This document shows positions 10,762 through 20,233 of a stretch of DNA of 64,000 nucleotides, piece by piece (position 1 is the first letter of the stretch; the number at the start of each line of letters is the position of its first letter). The notes beneath the pieces were generated by a model that was not told the origin of the DNA, made no database searches, and saw only the letters and a program-made list of their open reading frames with translations. Position numbers and translations under genes: made by a program. The stretch lies in NCBI RefSeq assembly GCF_016907275.1, contig NZ_JAFBBP010000001.1, forward strand, positions 6,810,001 through 6,874,000. Direction: 5' to 3'. The stretch is from Micromonospora luteifusca. GTDB taxonomy: Bacteria > Actinomycetota > Actinomycetes > Mycobacteriales > Micromonosporaceae.

Positions 10762-12279
10762 ATGACGGTACGTCGGATCATGGGCACCGAAGTCGAGTAC
10801 GGCATCTCCGTGCCGGGACAGGCCGGAGCCAACCCGATGGTCACCTCATCACAGGTGGTCAACGCCTATGGGGCCCGTCCAGAACTCAACCGGGGCGGAC
10901 GAGCCCGCTGGGATTACGAGGAAGAGTCGCCCTTGCGCGACGCGCGCGGCTTCACCTACTCCGGAGCGGCCTACGACCCCGCCGAGGCATTGGCCGACGA
11001 GGACCTCGGCCTCGCCAACGTGATACTCACCAACGGTGCGCGTCTCTACGTCGACCACGCCCACCCCGAATACTCCACGCCGGAGGTCACCACCCCCCGG
11101 GACGTGGTGCGCTGGGACAAAGCCGGAGAGCGGGTGATGGCCGAGGCGTCGCGCCGTGCCGCCACCATCCCGGGCAGCCAGCCGATCCACCTCTACAAGA
11201 ACAACACCGACAACAAGGGCGCCAGCTACGGCGCCCACGAAAACTACCTGATGCGCCGGCAGACCCCGTTCGCCGACATCGTGGCGTACCTGACGCCGTT
11301 CTTCGTCACCCGCCAGATCGTCTGCGGTGCCGGCCGCGTCGGCATCGGCCAGGACGGCGGGCAGAACGGCTTCCAGATCTCCCAGCGCGCCGACTTCTTC
11401 GAGGTCGAGGTGGGCCTGGAGACGACCCTCAAGCGGCCGATCATCAACACCCGCGACGAGCCGCACGCCGACGCCGACAAGTACCGCCGGCTGCACGTCA
11501 TCATCGGCGACGCCAACCTCTCCGAAATCTCCACCTACCTCAAGGTCGGCACCACCGCGCTGATCCTCAACATGATCGAGGAGAAGGCGCTCGGCGCCGA
11601 CCTGGGCATCGCCGACCCGGTCAGCGAGCTGCGGGCGGTCAGCCACGACCCCAGCCTGTCGCATCGCATGCGACTGCGCGACGGTCGCCGGCTCACCGCA
11701 CTGGACCTGCAATGGGCGTACCTGGAGCGGGTCCGGTCCTTTGTCGACGACCGGTACGGCACCGACGTCGACGAGCAGACCGTCGACGTGCTCGACCGCT
11801 GGGAGAGTGTGCTGGACCGGCTCGGCCGCGACCCGATGCTCTGCGCCGACGAGTTGGACTGGGTGGCGAAACTGCGGCTGCTCGAGGGTTACCGGGAGCG
11901 CGAGAAGCTCGGCTGGGGCGCGCACAAGCTCCAACTGGTCGACCTGCAGTATTCCGACGTCCGGCCGGAGAAGGGCCTCTACCATCGCCTGGTCACCCGG
12001 GGGGCGATGAAGACGCTGCTCACCGACGAGGAGACCCGGACCGCGATGACGGAGCCGCCGGAGGACACCCGGGCCTACTTCCGTGGCCGCTGCCTCGCCC
12101 AGTACGCCTCCGAGGTCGTTGCCGCGAGCTGGGATTCGGTGATTTTCGACGTGGGCCGCGAATCGCTGGTCCGGGTGCCGATGATGGAGCCGGAGCGTGG
12201 CACTCGTGCGCACGTCGGAGCACTGTTCGACCGCTGCGCCAGCGCCAAGGACCTGTTGGAGACGTTGACCGGGCGCTGA
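10762..12279 (+). CDS. dop: Deamidase/depupylase Dop
   Basis: 505-aa carboxylate-amine ligase fold enzyme that deamidates the C-terminal Gln of Pup and removes Pup from substrates. The N-terminus [13 protein letters not shown] carries the catalytic/ATP-site Glu region; [16 protein letters not shown] includes the conserved acidic loop. It is paralogous to PafA in this window (compare HPEYATPEC and [11 protein letters not shown] in both), and it is longer, with the Dop-specific insertion around [21 protein letters not shown]. It is followed by pup after 104 bp. In M. tuberculosis the order dop-pup-prcB-prcA is contiguous. Confidence 0.97.
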   Translation: MTVRRIMGTEVEYGISVPGQAGANPMVTSSQVVNAYGARPELNRGGRARWDYEEESPLRDARGFTYSGAAYDPAEALADEDLGLANVILTNGARLYVDHAHPEYSTPEVTTPRDVVRWDKAGERVMAEASRRAATIPGSQPIHLYKNNTDNKGASYGAHENYLMRRQTPFADIVAYLTPFFVTRQIVCGAGRVGIGQDGGQNGFQISQRADFFEVEVGLETTLKRPIINTRDEPHADADKYRRLHVIIGDANLSEISTYLKVGTTALILNMIEEKALGADLGIADPVSELRAVSHDPSLSHRMRLRDGRRLTALDLQWAYLERVRSFVDDRYGTDVDEQTVDVLDRWESVLDRLGRDPMLCADELDWVAKLRLLEGYREREKLGWGAHKLQLVDLQYSDVRPEKGLYHRLVTRGAMKTLLTDEETRTAMTEPPEDTRAYFRGRCLAQYASEVVAASWDSVIFDVGRESLVRVPMMEPERGTRAHVGALFDRCASAKDLLETLTGR

Positions 12280-12348
12280 ACACCCGTACGAATGCCCGTC
12301 GTGTGCCGCAAGCCGGCGCGCGGCGGGCTTTTCGTCGCCCGCGCGAGG

Positions 12349-12354
12349 TAAGTT
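12349..12354 (+). promoter_or_regulatory. Probable separate -10 box for pup
   Basis: TAAGTT lies 29 nt before the pup ATG, leaving a roughly 23-nt leader with the strong ribosome site GGAGGAGG. This would let pup be made in excess over dop. Confidence 0.4.
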
Positions 12355-12383
12355 CATCGCAGACGATCGTGGAGGAGGCAGCA

Positions 12384-12599
12384 ATGGCCACTCATGACAG
12401 CGGCGGCCAGTCGCAGTCCGGCAAGTCCCGTCAGGGCGAGGAAATCGAGGACGTCACCACCGAGGCCAACCCCGAGGTGGCCGAGCGGCACGCCGAGATC
12501 ACCGAGGACGTCGACGACCTCCTCGACGAGATCGACTCCGTCCTCGAAGAAAACGCAGAGGAATTCGTGAGAGGTTATGTTCAAAAAGGGGGTCAATAG
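12384..12599 (+). CDS. pup: Prokaryotic ubiquitin-like protein Pup
   Basis: 71-aa intrinsically disordered modifier. The C-terminus reads YVQKGGQ, so it needs deamidation of the terminal Gln to Glu by Dop before PafA can ligate it to a lysine. The helix-forming segment that binds the Arc/Mpa coiled coil is the acidic region VAERHAEITEDVDDLLDEID. The ribosome site GGAGGAGG is the strongest in the locus, consistent with high expression. The HNH gene starts 6 bp after the stop. Confidence 0.98.
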   Translation: MATHDSGGQSQSGKSRQGEEIEDVTTEANPEVAERHAEITEDVDDLLDEIDSVLEENAEEFVRGYVQKGGQ

Positions 12600-12605
12600 A
12601 GGCAT

Positions 12606-13277
12606 ATGTCCGATTCGCCGGACTCCGCGGGCAAGGCGTGCCCGCAGTGTAAGCGGGTTCTAGCCCACACGGAGTTCCACCGCGACCGCCGGCGTGCGGA
12701 CGGTCTCGCCTTCTACTGCAAGACCTGTGCCACCGGTCGGTCGGAGGCGAGCCGACGCAAGCGGGGAATCGCTCCACAGCGGAAGTCACCTACGCCCGTC
12801 GGTGAAGGCCTCAAGTGGTGCCCGGACTGCGAGCAGATCAACCCGCTTGAGGAATTTCCCACCACCACGACCAAGGCCAGCGGCCGGCACAGCTACTGCA
12901 AACCCTGCCATAATGCCCGTGGCAAGGAGACCGCTCAGCGGCTCTACGGCGGGACGCGCGAGTATCACCTGCGGCGGCGGTACGGCGTTGGGGAGAAGGA
13001 GTTTCAGGAGCTCCTGGCCGAGCAGGGCGGGGTCTGCGCGATCTGTGGTGTCGCGGACCCGCAACATCTGGACCACGATCATCGCACCGGATGGGTGCGC
13101 GGGATACTCTGCTTCAACTGCAACGGTGGTCTTGGCCAGTTCCGTGACAGTCCCATGAGGCTGGCCAGGGCGATCACGTACCTGAGAGGAACCACGTGGC
13201 AGCGGGCTTTGATCCATCCGGGCGTCTACCAGATGTGTTCACCAACGCGGGGACGTCCTCCTTCACGACGTTCCTGA
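12606..13277 (+). CDS. Endonuclease VII-like HNH nuclease nested between pup and prcB
   Basis: 223 aa. The C-terminal half is a recombination endonuclease VII-type HNH core: CAIC at 144-147, DHDH at 156-159, then CFNC at 169-172 followed by NGGLGQF. The N-terminal half has two tandem zinc modules of identical spacing, C12-C15/C38-C41 and C72-C75/C98-C101, each CX2C-X22-CX2C with an EF dipeptide inside, clearly a duplication. Phage T4 endonuclease VII resolves branched DNA. The start is 6 bp after pup. The last 82 bases overlap the start of prcB in another frame, and prcB's ribosome site lies within this gene, so the genes are co-translated. Its role with the proteasome is unknown. Confidence 0.88.
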   Translation: MSDSPDSAGKACPQCKRVLAHTEFHRDRRRADGLAFYCKTCATGRSEASRRKRGIAPQRKSPTPVGEGLKWCPDCEQINPLEEFPTTTTKASGRHSYCKPCHNARGKETAQRLYGGTREYHLRRRYGVGEKEFQELLAEQGGVCAICGVADPQHLDHDHRTGWVRGILCFNCNGGLGQFRDSPMRLARAITYLRGTTWQRALIHPGVYQMCSPTRGRPPSRRS

Positions 13278-14035
13278 GTCGGGTGGCTCCCGAGATGCTG
13301 CCCGGTCGGCGGCCCCTGCCGCCGGGCATGGCAGCCGACCTGGCGCCGCACGCGACCACCATCGTGGCCATCTCGGCCGCCGGTGGCGTCGTGATGGCCG
13401 GCGACCGGCGGGCCACCATGGGCAACCTGATCGCCCAGCGCGACATCGAGAAGGTGCACCCGGCCGATGCGTACTCGCTGGTCGGCATCGCGGGCACCGC
13501 GGGCATCGGGATCGAGCTGATGCGACTGTTCCAGGTGGAGCTGGAGCACTACGAGAAGATCGAGGGCGCGATGCTCTCGCTGGACGGCAAGGCCAACCGG
13601 TTGGCGTCGATGATCCGGGGCAACCTGGGTGCGGCCATGCAGGGGCTGGCCGTGGTGCCGCTCTTCGCCGGCTTCGACCTGGCCGCCGCCGACACGGAGA
13701 GGGCCGGGCGGATCTTCAGCTTCGACGTGACCGGGGGCCCGTACGAGGAGACCGGCTACGACGCGATCGGCTCCGGCTCGCTGTTCGCGAAGTCGGCGTT
13801 GAAGAAGCGCTTCCGGGCTGGCCTGTCGGTCGACGACGCCACCCGGCTCGCGGTCGAGGCCCTCTACGACGCGGCCGACGACGACACCGCGACCGGCGGA
13901 CCGGACCTGACCCGCCGGATCTACCCGGTGGTGATGACCGCTACCGCCGAGGGCACCCGCCGGTTGACCGATGCCGAGACGGCGGCGATCGCCGAGGGCG
14001 TGGTCGCCAGTCGGATGGAGAACCCGGGCGGTTGA
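13196..14035 (+). CDS. prcB: Proteasome 20S beta subunit
   Basis: Catalytic subunit of the core particle, 279 aa as a precursor. A propeptide of 53 residues ends at PHA, after which TTIVAIS begins; Thr54 would be the N-terminal nucleophile after autocleavage. [18 protein letters not shown] carries the conserved Asp/Arg of the active site, and Lys follows in IEKVHP. GTG 13196 follows GAGAGG and lies inside the HNH gene (82-bp overlap). prcA follows after 61 bp with its own ribosome site. Confidence 0.97.
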   Translation: MAAGFDPSGRLPDVFTNAGTSSFTTFLSRVAPEMLPGRRPLPPGMAADLAPHATTIVAISAAGGVVMAGDRRATMGNLIAQRDIEKVHPADAYSLVGIAGTAGIGIELMRLFQVELEHYEKIEGAMLSLDGKANRLASMIRGNLGAAMQGLAVVPLFAGFDLAAADTERAGRIFSFDVTGGPYEETGYDAIGSGSLFAKSALKKRFRAGLSVDDATRLAVEALYDAADDDTATGGPDLTRRIYPVVMTATAEGTRRLTDAETAAIAEGVVASRMENPGG

Positions 14036-14096
14036 GCCCCGTCCACCCCCACCAGTCAGCAGTCGTCAGCACCGCGCCGTAAGGAGAACCGCCGCC

Positions 14097-14927
14097 GTGG
14101 CCATGCAGTTCTACGCCTCGCCCGAACAGATCATGCGCGACCGCTCCGAGTTGGCCCGCAAGGGCATCGCTCGGGGTCGCAGCGCGGTGGTCCTCAGTTA
14201 CTCCGGCGGGGTGCTCTTCGTCGCGGAGAACCTCTCCAGCGCCCTGCACAAGGTCAGCGAGATCTACGACCGGATCGGGTTCGCAGCGGTCGGCCGGTAC
14301 AACGAGTTCGAGAATCTGCGCCGGGCCGGTGTGCGGATGGCCGACCTGAACGGGCTCAGTTACGACAGGCGTGACGTCACCGGCCGGGCCTTGGCCAACG
14401 CGTTCGCGCAGACGCTGGGTGCGATCTTCACCGAGCAGTCGAAGCCGTTCGAGGTGGAGATCTGCGTGGCGGAGGTCGGGGCCACCGCGGACGATGACGA
14501 GTTGTACCGGCTGACGTACGACGGCTCGGTCAACGACGAGCCGGGGCGGATGGCCATGGGTGGCCAGGCCGAGGCGATCACCGGCGTGCTGAAGTCGCAG
14601 CACCGCGCGGACATGTCCCTCTCCGAGGCGGCCCGGGTGGCGGTGCAGGCGTTGAGCACGGTTGGTGGTGAGGGCGGCGCTGCTCGGACGATCGCCGCCA
14701 ACCAGTTGGAGGTGGCGGTGTTGGACCGCCACCGCGTTGGGCGTTCGTTCCGCCGGATCACCGGTGCGGCGTTGACCGCGTTGCTGGACGGGGATGTGTC
14801 CGCCGCCGAGCAGTCGGCGGAGGCGGGTGGTCCGGACACGCCGGCGCAGCCGACCGAGGAGTCGCACAAGCCGACGACGTCGGCGGCGTCCGCGGACCTG
14901 GAGGACAAGCCGGCGGACGGCAAGTAA
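14097..14927 (+). CDS. prcA: Proteasome 20S alpha subunit
   Basis: Gate-forming structural subunit, 276 aa. The alpha N-terminal helix signature [20 protein letters not shown] is present, with no catalytic Thr. The pocket between alpha subunits receives the GQYL tail of Arc. GTG 14097 is 10 nt after AAGGAG; ATG 14103 is the alternative. The last ~40 residues ([19 protein letters not shown] onward) are a disordered acidic tail common in actinobacterial PrcA. A perfect hairpin follows, ending the proteasome operon. Confidence 0.97.
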   Translation: MAMQFYASPEQIMRDRSELARKGIARGRSAVVLSYSGGVLFVAENLSSALHKVSEIYDRIGFAAVGRYNEFENLRRAGVRMADLNGLSYDRRDVTGRALANAFAQTLGAIFTEQSKPFEVEICVAEVGATADDDELYRLTYDGSVNDEPGRMAMGGQAEAITGVLKSQHRADMSLSEAARVAVQALSTVGGEGGAARTIAANQLEVAVLDRHRVGRSFRRITGAALTALLDGDVSAAEQSAEAGGPDTPAQPTEESHKPTTSAASADLEDKPADGK

Positions 14928-14938
14928 CAACGGGCAGT

Positions 14939-14973
14939 GCGGCGGGCGGCCGAGTTCCATGGCCGCCCGCCGC
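14939..14973 (+). terminator. 13-bp GC hairpin after prcA
   Basis: GCGGCGGGCGGCC pairs with GGCCGCCCGCCGC around a 9-nt loop. It sits between convergent prcA and the flippase gene and may act in both directions. Confidence 0.7.
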
Positions 14974-15006
14974 TGCGTGTCCAACCGCAGCGGCGGGCTG
15001 CCATGC

Positions 15007-16311
15007 TCACGACACTCCGGTTACTCCAGGCGTGACAGCCTCGAGGGGAGGGGTGTGGGTGGGTGCCGAGCGGGCAGTGCGGGTGCGCAGCAGCACGGCC
15101 ATGACGGCGGCCACCACGACGGAGCCGATGGCGTAGCCGAGCTCGACTCGCAGCGCGGTGGAGACCGGGGCGAGCGTGGCGACGACGAGCGCGGCCACGC
15201 CGATGGCCCAGGCGAGGGCCTGTGCCCGGTGCCGGTTGAGAGCGAGCAGGGCCTGGCCGAGGACCATCGCCCACAGGTAGGCGAGGGTGGCGACGGCGAG
15301 CCAGGCGAAGTCGACGTGGCCGAGGCCGGGAGCGTCGAAGAGGGTCTGCACCAGCCACGGGCCGAGCAGCACGGCGGTCACGGCCCCGGTGAGGCCGAGC
15401 GCGGTGACGATGCCGAGTGCCCGGCGCAGCAGGGTGTGGAAGCCGGCGAGGTCACCGGTGGCGGCCGTGGTGGCGAGGCCGGGTAGCAGTGATGCCTGCA
15501 GCGACGCGAAGACGAACAGCGGGATCCGGACCAGCACCAGCGCGGAGAGCAGTGCGCCGGCGGTCTCCACGTCGTCCGGGTCCAGCACCTTGACGTTGAT
15601 CACGCCGATGTTGACCACGACCTGCGCGAGCAGGCTGGATGCGGTGAGGAGACCGAGGCCGCGCAGCAGGGTCGCCCAGGCCACGGGTGCCCCGCCCCCG
15701 ATGGCCCGCAGGACCGGCGGCGCGGTGAGGATGGCGCCGGCGACGGGCGCGACGACCAGCACCGCGCCGTACCAGACGGGGTTGGTGACGCCGTTGAGCC
15801 CGAGCACGGCGACGAGCGCGATCCGCAGGCCGCCGTCGATGCCGAGCTGGGTGCCGTACCAGGGGAAGAGTTGCAGGCCGGAGAGGACGCCGCGGGTGGT
15901 GTGCGCGATGGCGAGCCCGGCCAGCGCGCCGATCAGGACGGCGACCATGGTGCCGTCGCCGCCGAAGAGCCGGTCGGCGAGCGGCTCCCGGGCGACGATG
16001 ATCAGCGCGACCACGGCGGCGAGCAGGCCGGCGGCCAGGGCCGCCCCTCGGGCCAGTACCGGCCCGGGGGAGAGGCCCTGGCTGTGCCGGGCGGCGACGA
16101 GTCGGGCGACCTCCTGCTCGACCGGCATGAACAGGCCGATGCCGAGGGTGAAGACGATCGACCAGAGCACCGAGAGGGAGTTGTAGTCCGCCCCGGTGAG
16201 GCTGTGCCCGGCGACCGCCAGGTGGACGTAGGAGGCGAGCCCCAGCAGGGCCAGGCCGGCGCCGACGGCGACGGTGCCCGGTGGGACGAGACTCAGGAGC
16301 CTGCGGATCAC
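15007..16311 (-). CDS. Polysaccharide flippase (MOP/Wzx-like)
   Basis: 434-aa integral membrane protein with about 12-14 hydrophobic segments spread over the whole length and few charged residues. This is the pattern of MOP-superfamily flippases that move lipid-linked sugars to the outer leaflet. Its start overlaps the end of the GT2 gene by 4 bases, making it the last gene of the rmlB operon. Short C-terminal tail is Thr/Pro rich. The glycan is probably a rhamnose-containing polymer, judging from the operon; exact substrate unknown. Confidence 0.8.
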   Translation of the reverse strand: MIRRLLSLVPPGTVAVGAGLALLGLASYVHLAVAGHSLTGADYNSLSVLWSIVFTLGIGLFMPVEQEVARLVAARHSQGLSPGPVLARGAALAAGLLAAVVALIIVAREPLADRLFGGDGTMVAVLIGALAGLAIAHTTRGVLSGLQLFPWYGTQLGIDGGLRIALVAVLGLNGVTNPVWYGAVLVVAPVAGAILTAPPVLRAIGGGAPVAWATLLRGLGLLTASSLLAQVVVNIGVINVKVLDPDDVETAGALLSALVLVRIPLFVFASLQASLLPGLATTAATGDLAGFHTLLRRALGIVTALGLTGAVTAVLLGPWLVQTLFDAPGLGHVDFAWLAVATLAYLWAMVLGQALLALNRHRAQALAWAIGVAALVVATLAPVSTALRVELGYAIGSVVVAAVMAVLLRTRTARSAPTHTPPLEAVTPGVTGVS

Positions 16312-17009
16312 CGGCGAATGAGCGCCAACGTGAGGACGGCGAAGGCGCGGCCGAGGTAGATCATGGCCTTGGCGGGGGAGTGGCTGGGGGTGCCCGCCAT
16401 CCGCTTGCGCATGGCCACCGGTACCTGGCGGATGGTGTAGCCGCGTCGGGCGGTGTGCACCAGCGTCTCCACGGTGTCACCCAGGTACTCCACCGGGTAC
16501 CAGGTGGCGAACATGTCGATCACCCGGCGGTTGGCGGCTCGGAACCCGGAGGTGGTGTCGGTGAGCTTGGTGTGGGCAACGCGGGACAGCACGCCGGAGA
16601 GCATGACCATGGCCCAGCGGCGGGGGCCGCGGACGTTGTAGTCACCCTCGCCGGCGAACCGGGCGCCGATCACCAGGTCGGTCTCGTCGAGCAGGTCGAC
16701 GAGCTTCGGCACGTACCGGGGGTCGTGCTGGCCGTCCGCGTCGATCTGGATGGCGACGTCGTAGTCGTGGTCGCGGGCGTACCGGTAACCCACCCGCATG
16801 GCGCCGCCGACGCCGAGGTTGTACGGCAGTTTGGCGACCCGGGCGCCGGCTGCGGCGGCGACCGCGGCGGTGCGGTCGGCGGAGCCGTCGTCGACGACGA
16901 TCACGTCGACGCCGGGCAGTTCGCCACGGACCTCGCCGACGACGTCGGCGATCGAGCCGGACTCGTTGAACGCCGGGATGATGATCAGGACCCGCTTGCC
17001 GTTAACCAT
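16308..17009 (-). CDS. Family 2 glycosyltransferase (DPM1/DPG synthase-like)
   Basis: 233-aa GT-A enzyme. Nucleotide-sugar and metal motifs are IIIPAFNESGSI, VIVVDDGSADRT and the DXD-like IDADGQHDP, followed by GARFAGEGDYN. The short length and absence of membrane helices resemble polyprenyl-phosphate sugar synthases (dolichol-P-mannose type), which load a sugar on a lipid carrier. It overlaps the DUF2304 gene by 8 bases upstream and the flippase by 4 downstream. DUF2304 genes commonly accompany such GT2 enzymes. Confidence 0.9.
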   Translation of the reverse strand: MVNGKRVLIIIPAFNESGSIADVVGEVRGELPGVDVIVVDDGSADRTAAVAAAAGARVAKLPYNLGVGGAMRVGYRYARDHDYDVAIQIDADGQHDPRYVPKLVDLLDETDLVIGARFAGEGDYNVRGPRRWAMVMLSGVLSRVAHTKLTDTTSGFRAANRRVIDMFATWYPVEYLGDTVETLVHTARRGYTIRQVPVAMRKRMAGTPSHSPAKAMIYLGRAFAVLTLALIRR

Positions 17010-17373
17010 CGGTGCGCACCAGTTCGTCTCGGGCCGCCCGGTCCGCGTCGATCTCCGTGCGGAGCAGGGCGAAGTCTTCTGCCAGGGTGCGGGTCTCTTC
17101 TTCCAGGTGGCTGACCTCCCAGCTGAGGTGCACGCAGACCAGCAGCAGGAAGATGATGCCGAGGAAGAGCACGAGGCTCACGCCGGAGGCGACGCCAAGC
17201 AGCTCGGCGACGTTGTCCAATAGGCGGGGGAAGAGCGACAGGGGGATGACGATGATCAGGACGCCGAGCCAGAGCATGCCGTACTTCTCGCGGAGCTGAC
17301 GGCGGCGGAGCAGCTCGACGATTGTGGCCAGCAAGATCAGGCCGGTCAGGCCGGTGACGAGCGTGAGCTTCAT
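17002..17373 (-). CDS. DUF2304 small membrane protein
   Basis: 123 aa with three hydrophobic helices (LVTGLTGLILLATIVEL; WLGVLIIVIPLSLF; SLVLFLGIIFLLLVCVHL), then a charged coiled-coil tail ELEEETRTLAEDF-like ending in DRAARDELVRTDG. Family members sit beside GT2 enzymes and probably assist them in the membrane. ATG 17373 follows GGAAGG and overlaps the rmlD stop by 4 bases. Confidence 0.82.
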   Translation of the reverse strand: MKLTLVTGLTGLILLATIVELLRRRQLREKYGMLWLGVLIIVIPLSLFPRLLDNVAELLGVASGVSLVLFLGIIFLLLVCVHLSWEVSHLEEETRTLAEDFALLRTEIDADRAARDELVRTDG

Positions 17374-18257
17374 GGGACCTTCCACGGAGCGGGCGGAGCG
17401 GGGGAGCCGAACGCGTCGACCAGGGTGGCGTGCCACTCGGGGAGCGGCGGCAGGCCTGCGGCCGCCCAGCGGCTGTGCCCTAGCACACTGTACGCCGGGC
17501 GGGGGGCAGGAAGAGGATACCGGTCGCTGGTGGTGGGTCGGATCCGGTCCGGGTCCAGACCGGCCAGCGTGAACACGGCGCGGGCCAGTCCGTACCAGGT
17601 CGTCTGGCCGGCGCAGGTGCTGTGGTAGACGCCGGGAGCGGCCCGACCCTCCAGGGCGGCGTCGGCGAGTGCGACGAGCTGTTCGGCGAGCCGGTAGGAC
17701 GAGGTGGGCTGGCCGTGCTGGTCGTCGACCACGTCGATGTACTCCCGCTGACCGGCGAGCCGGAGCATGGTGGCCACGAAGTTCGGCCCGTGCGCGCCGT
17801 ACAGCCAGGCGGTGCGGACGACGTACCCGTTGTCGGGCAGCAGCCGGGTGACGGCCTGCTCGCCGACCAGCTTGCCCCGGCCGTAGGCGTTGACCGGCGC
17901 GGTGGGCGCGTCCTCCGGGTAGGGGGTCTGCGCGTCACCGGAGAAAACGTAGTCGGTGGAGATGTGGATGAGCCGCGCGCCGTTGGCGGCACACGCCGAT
18001 GCGAGATTCGCCACGCCGGTGCCGTTGACGGCGGTGGCTGCCGCCTCGTTGGTTTCGGCGCCGTCGACGTTGGTCCACGCCGCCGTGTTGATCACGATGT
18101 CGTGCTCGGCGACCGCCTCGCGGACGGCGGCGGGATCGGTGACGTCCAGGTCGGCGCGGCCGGCCGCGGTCACCTTGAGGTCGGACCGGGTGTGCAGCAC
18201 GGTGACCAGGTCCCGGCCGAGCATCCCGCCGGCGCCGGTGACGAGTGGTCGGGTCAT
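17370..18257 (-). CDS. rmlD: dTDP-4-dehydrorhamnose reductase
   Basis: 295-aa short-chain reductase catalysing the last step to dTDP-L-rhamnose. The NAD(P) loop is VTGAGGMLGRDL and the catalytic YXXXK is AYGRGKLVGE. STDYVFSGD and TAWLYGAHGPNF are typical RmlD signatures. ATG 18257 overlaps the rmlB stop (ATGA). Together with rmlB, rmlA and rmlC it completes the pathway from glucose-1-phosphate. Confidence 0.95.
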   Translation of the reverse strand: MTRPLVTGAGGMLGRDLVTVLHTRSDLKVTAAGRADLDVTDPAAVREAVAEHDIVINTAAWTNVDGAETNEAAATAVNGTGVANLASACAANGARLIHISTDYVFSGDAQTPYPEDAPTAPVNAYGRGKLVGEQAVTRLLPDNGYVVRTAWLYGAHGPNFVATMLRLAGQREYIDVVDDQHGQPTSSYRLAEQLVALADAALEGRAAPGVYHSTCAGQTTWYGLARAVFTLAGLDPDRIRPTTSDRYPLPAPRPAYSVLGHSRWAAAGLPPLPEWHATLVDAFGSPAPPAPWKVP

Positions 18258-19255
18258 GCGGTGGGTGTGGTCTTGAGGGGTTCCCACCAGGTGCGGTTGT
18301 CGCGGTACCAGGTGACGGTGTCGGCGAGGCCCTGGTCGAGGGTGATGCTGGGGGTGTAGCCGAGCTCTTCGTGGATCTTGGTGATGTCGAGGGAGTAGCG
18401 GCGGTCGTGGCCCTTGCGGTCGGTGACTTTGACGACGCGGTCCCAGCCGGCGTCGCAGGCGTCGAGGAGTAGGCCGGTGAGTTCCTTGTTGGTCAGTTCG
18501 GTGCCGCCGCCGATGTTGTAGACCTCGCCGGCGCGGCCCTTCTGCTGGACGAGGGCGATGCCGCGGCAGTGGTCGTGGACGTGCAGCCAGTCGCGGATGT
18601 TGCCGCCGTCGCCGTAGAGGGGGACGGTGCCGCCGTCGAGGAGGTTGCTGACGAACAGGGGGATGACCTTTTCGGGGTACTGGTATGGGCCGTAGTTGTT
18701 GGAGCAGCGGGTGACGACGACGTCCATGCCGTGGGTGCGGTGGTAGGCCAGGGCGAGGAGGTCGGAGCCGGCCTTCGACGCCGAGTAGGGGGAGTTCGGT
18801 GCGAGGGGCCAGGTTTCGGTCCAGGAGCCTTCGTCGATGGAGCCGTAGACCTCGTCGGTGGAGACGTGCACGAAGCGGCCGGTGCGGTGGCGCAGCGCGG
18901 CGTCGAGGAGGGTCTGGGTGCCGAGCACGTTCGTGGTGACGAACGGGGCGGCGCCGGCGATGGACCGGTCGACGTGTGATTCGGCGGCGAAGTGCACGAT
19001 CACGTCGTGGCCGGCGACGACCTCGTCGACGATGGTCGGGTCGCAGATGTCGCCCTGGACGAACCGCAGTCGCGGGTCGTCGCGGACGGGGTCGAGGTTG
19101 GCCAGGTTGCCCGAGTAGGTCAGCTTGTCGAGCACGGTCACGACCGCCGGCTCGATCGGCGGCACGCCGTCGGCACTGCCGAGGGGCTTGCCCAGCAGCA
19201 GGCGAACGTACTCCGACCCGATGAATCCGGCTCCGCCGGTGACGAGGATCCTCAC
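18254..19255 (-). CDS. rmlB: dTDP-glucose 4,6-dehydratase
   Basis: 333-aa extended SDR enzyme, second step of dTDP-rhamnose synthesis. Rossmann motif is [14 protein letters not shown], catalytic motifs are STDEVYG and YSASKAGSD, and [14 protein letters not shown] is characteristic of the family. The GTG start has no good ribosome site; TAGACT lies 9 nt upstream, so the transcript has at most a very short leader. First gene of a five-gene overlapping operon, divergent from rmlA (87-bp gap). Confidence 0.96.
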   Translation of the reverse strand: MRILVTGGAGFIGSEYVRLLLGKPLGSADGVPPIEPAVVTVLDKLTYSGNLANLDPVRDDPRLRFVQGDICDPTIVDEVVAGHDVIVHFAAESHVDRSIAGAAPFVTTNVLGTQTLLDAALRHRTGRFVHVSTDEVYGSIDEGSWTETWPLAPNSPYSASKAGSDLLALAYHRTHGMDVVVTRCSNNYGPYQYPEKVIPLFVSNLLDGGTVPLYGDGGNIRDWLHVHDHCRGIALVQQKGRAGEVYNIGGGTELTNKELTGLLLDACDAGWDRVVKVTDRKGHDRRYSLDITKIHEELGYTPSITLDQGLADTVTWYRDNRTWWEPLKTTPTA

Positions 19256-19330
19256 GGGTCGGGAAGTCTACGCGAAGTTTGGTGCGGCGCGTGGCGTGTG
19301 ACCCTCCGGCGCACCCGGCGTTTGTGCCGC

Positions 19331-19336
19331 TACTCT
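19331..19336 (+). promoter_or_regulatory. -10 box of rmlA (leaderless type)
   Basis: TACTCT ends 6 nt before the rmlA GTG at 19343; no ribosome site is present between them. Confidence 0.5.
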
Positions 19337-19342
19337 TCCCCG

Positions 19343-20233
19343 GTGCGTGGAATCCTACTTGCTGGCGGCACCGGCTCCCGGCTCTGGCCGATCACCCGGG
19401 CGGTCTCGAAGCAGCTGATGCCGGTCTTCGACAAGCCGATGGTCTACTACCCGCTCTCCACCCTGGTGATGTCCGGGGTGCGGGAGATCCTGGTGATCAC
19501 GACTCCGGAGGACCAGGACCAGTTCCGTCGGCTGCTCGGCGACGGCAGCCAGTTCGGGCTGAGCCTGGAGTACGTCAGCCAGGAGCGCCCGGAGGGCATC
19601 GCGCAGGCGTTCATCCTCGGTGCGGATTTCATCGGCGCCGAGTCGGTGGCGCTGATCCTCGGCGACAACATCTTCCACGGCGTGGGTCTGGGCCGGCAGC
19701 TCGCCGCGCACGGTGACCCGGTCGGCGGGCGGGTCTTCGCCTACCAGGTGTCCAACCCGCAGGAGTACGGCGTGGTCGACTTCGACGGCGCCGGTCGGGT
19801 GCTCTCGATCGAGGAGAAGCCGGCCCGTCCGAAGTCCCGCTACGCGGTGCCCGGCCTGTACTTCTACGACAACCGGGTGGTGGACATCGCCCGCAAGCTC
19901 ACCCCGAGCGCCCGCGGCGAGCTGGAGATCACGGCGGTCAACGAGGTGTACCGGGAGACCGGGGAGCTGTCGGTGACGGTGCTGGATCGGGGCACCGCCT
20001 GGCTGGACACCGGCACGTTCACCTCCCTGATGCAGGCGGCCGAGTTCGTCCGGGTGGTCGAGGAACGGCAGGGCCTCAAGATCGGCTGTGTCGAGGAGGT
20101 GGCCTGGCGGGCTGGCCTCATCGACGACGACCAGCTGCGCGCGCTGGCCGCGCCGTTGACCAAGAGCGGTTACGGCGACTACCTGCTCGGTCTGCTGGCC
20201 GAGCCGAACGGCAGTCACGGGGTGGCGTGGTGA
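19343..20233 (+). CDS. rmlA: Glucose-1-phosphate thymidylyltransferase
   Basis: 296-aa nucleotidyltransferase making dTDP-glucose. The N-terminal GXGXRLXP signature is [20 protein letters not shown], followed by [20 protein letters not shown] and EEKPARPKS are the sugar/metal site motifs. The start is set by the -10 box 6 nt upstream. The stop overlaps the rmlC start (GTGA). The frame is open upstream to 18992 only as a shadow of rmlB. Confidence 0.96.
   Translation: MRGILLAGGTGSRLWPITRAVSKQLMPVFDKPMVYYPLSTLVMSGVREILVITTPEDQDQFRRLLGDGSQFGLSLEYVSQERPEGIAQAFILGADFIGAESVALILGDNIFHGVGLGRQLAAHGDPVGGRVFAYQVSNPQEYGVVDFDGAGRVLSIEEKPARPKSRYAVPGLYFYDNRVVDIARKLTPSARGELEITAVNEVYRETGELSVTVLDRGTAWLDTGTFTSLMQAAEFVRVVEERQGLKIGCVEEVAWRAGLIDDDQLRALAAPLTKSGYGDYLLGLLAEPNGSHGVAW

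Noticed and set aside
10713..12599. A 628-codon open frame running through dop into pup
   Set aside because: Its sequence is Arg/Pro-rich and low in hydrophobic pattern, as in out-of-frame reading of GC-rich genes; only its last 71 codons (pup) are real.
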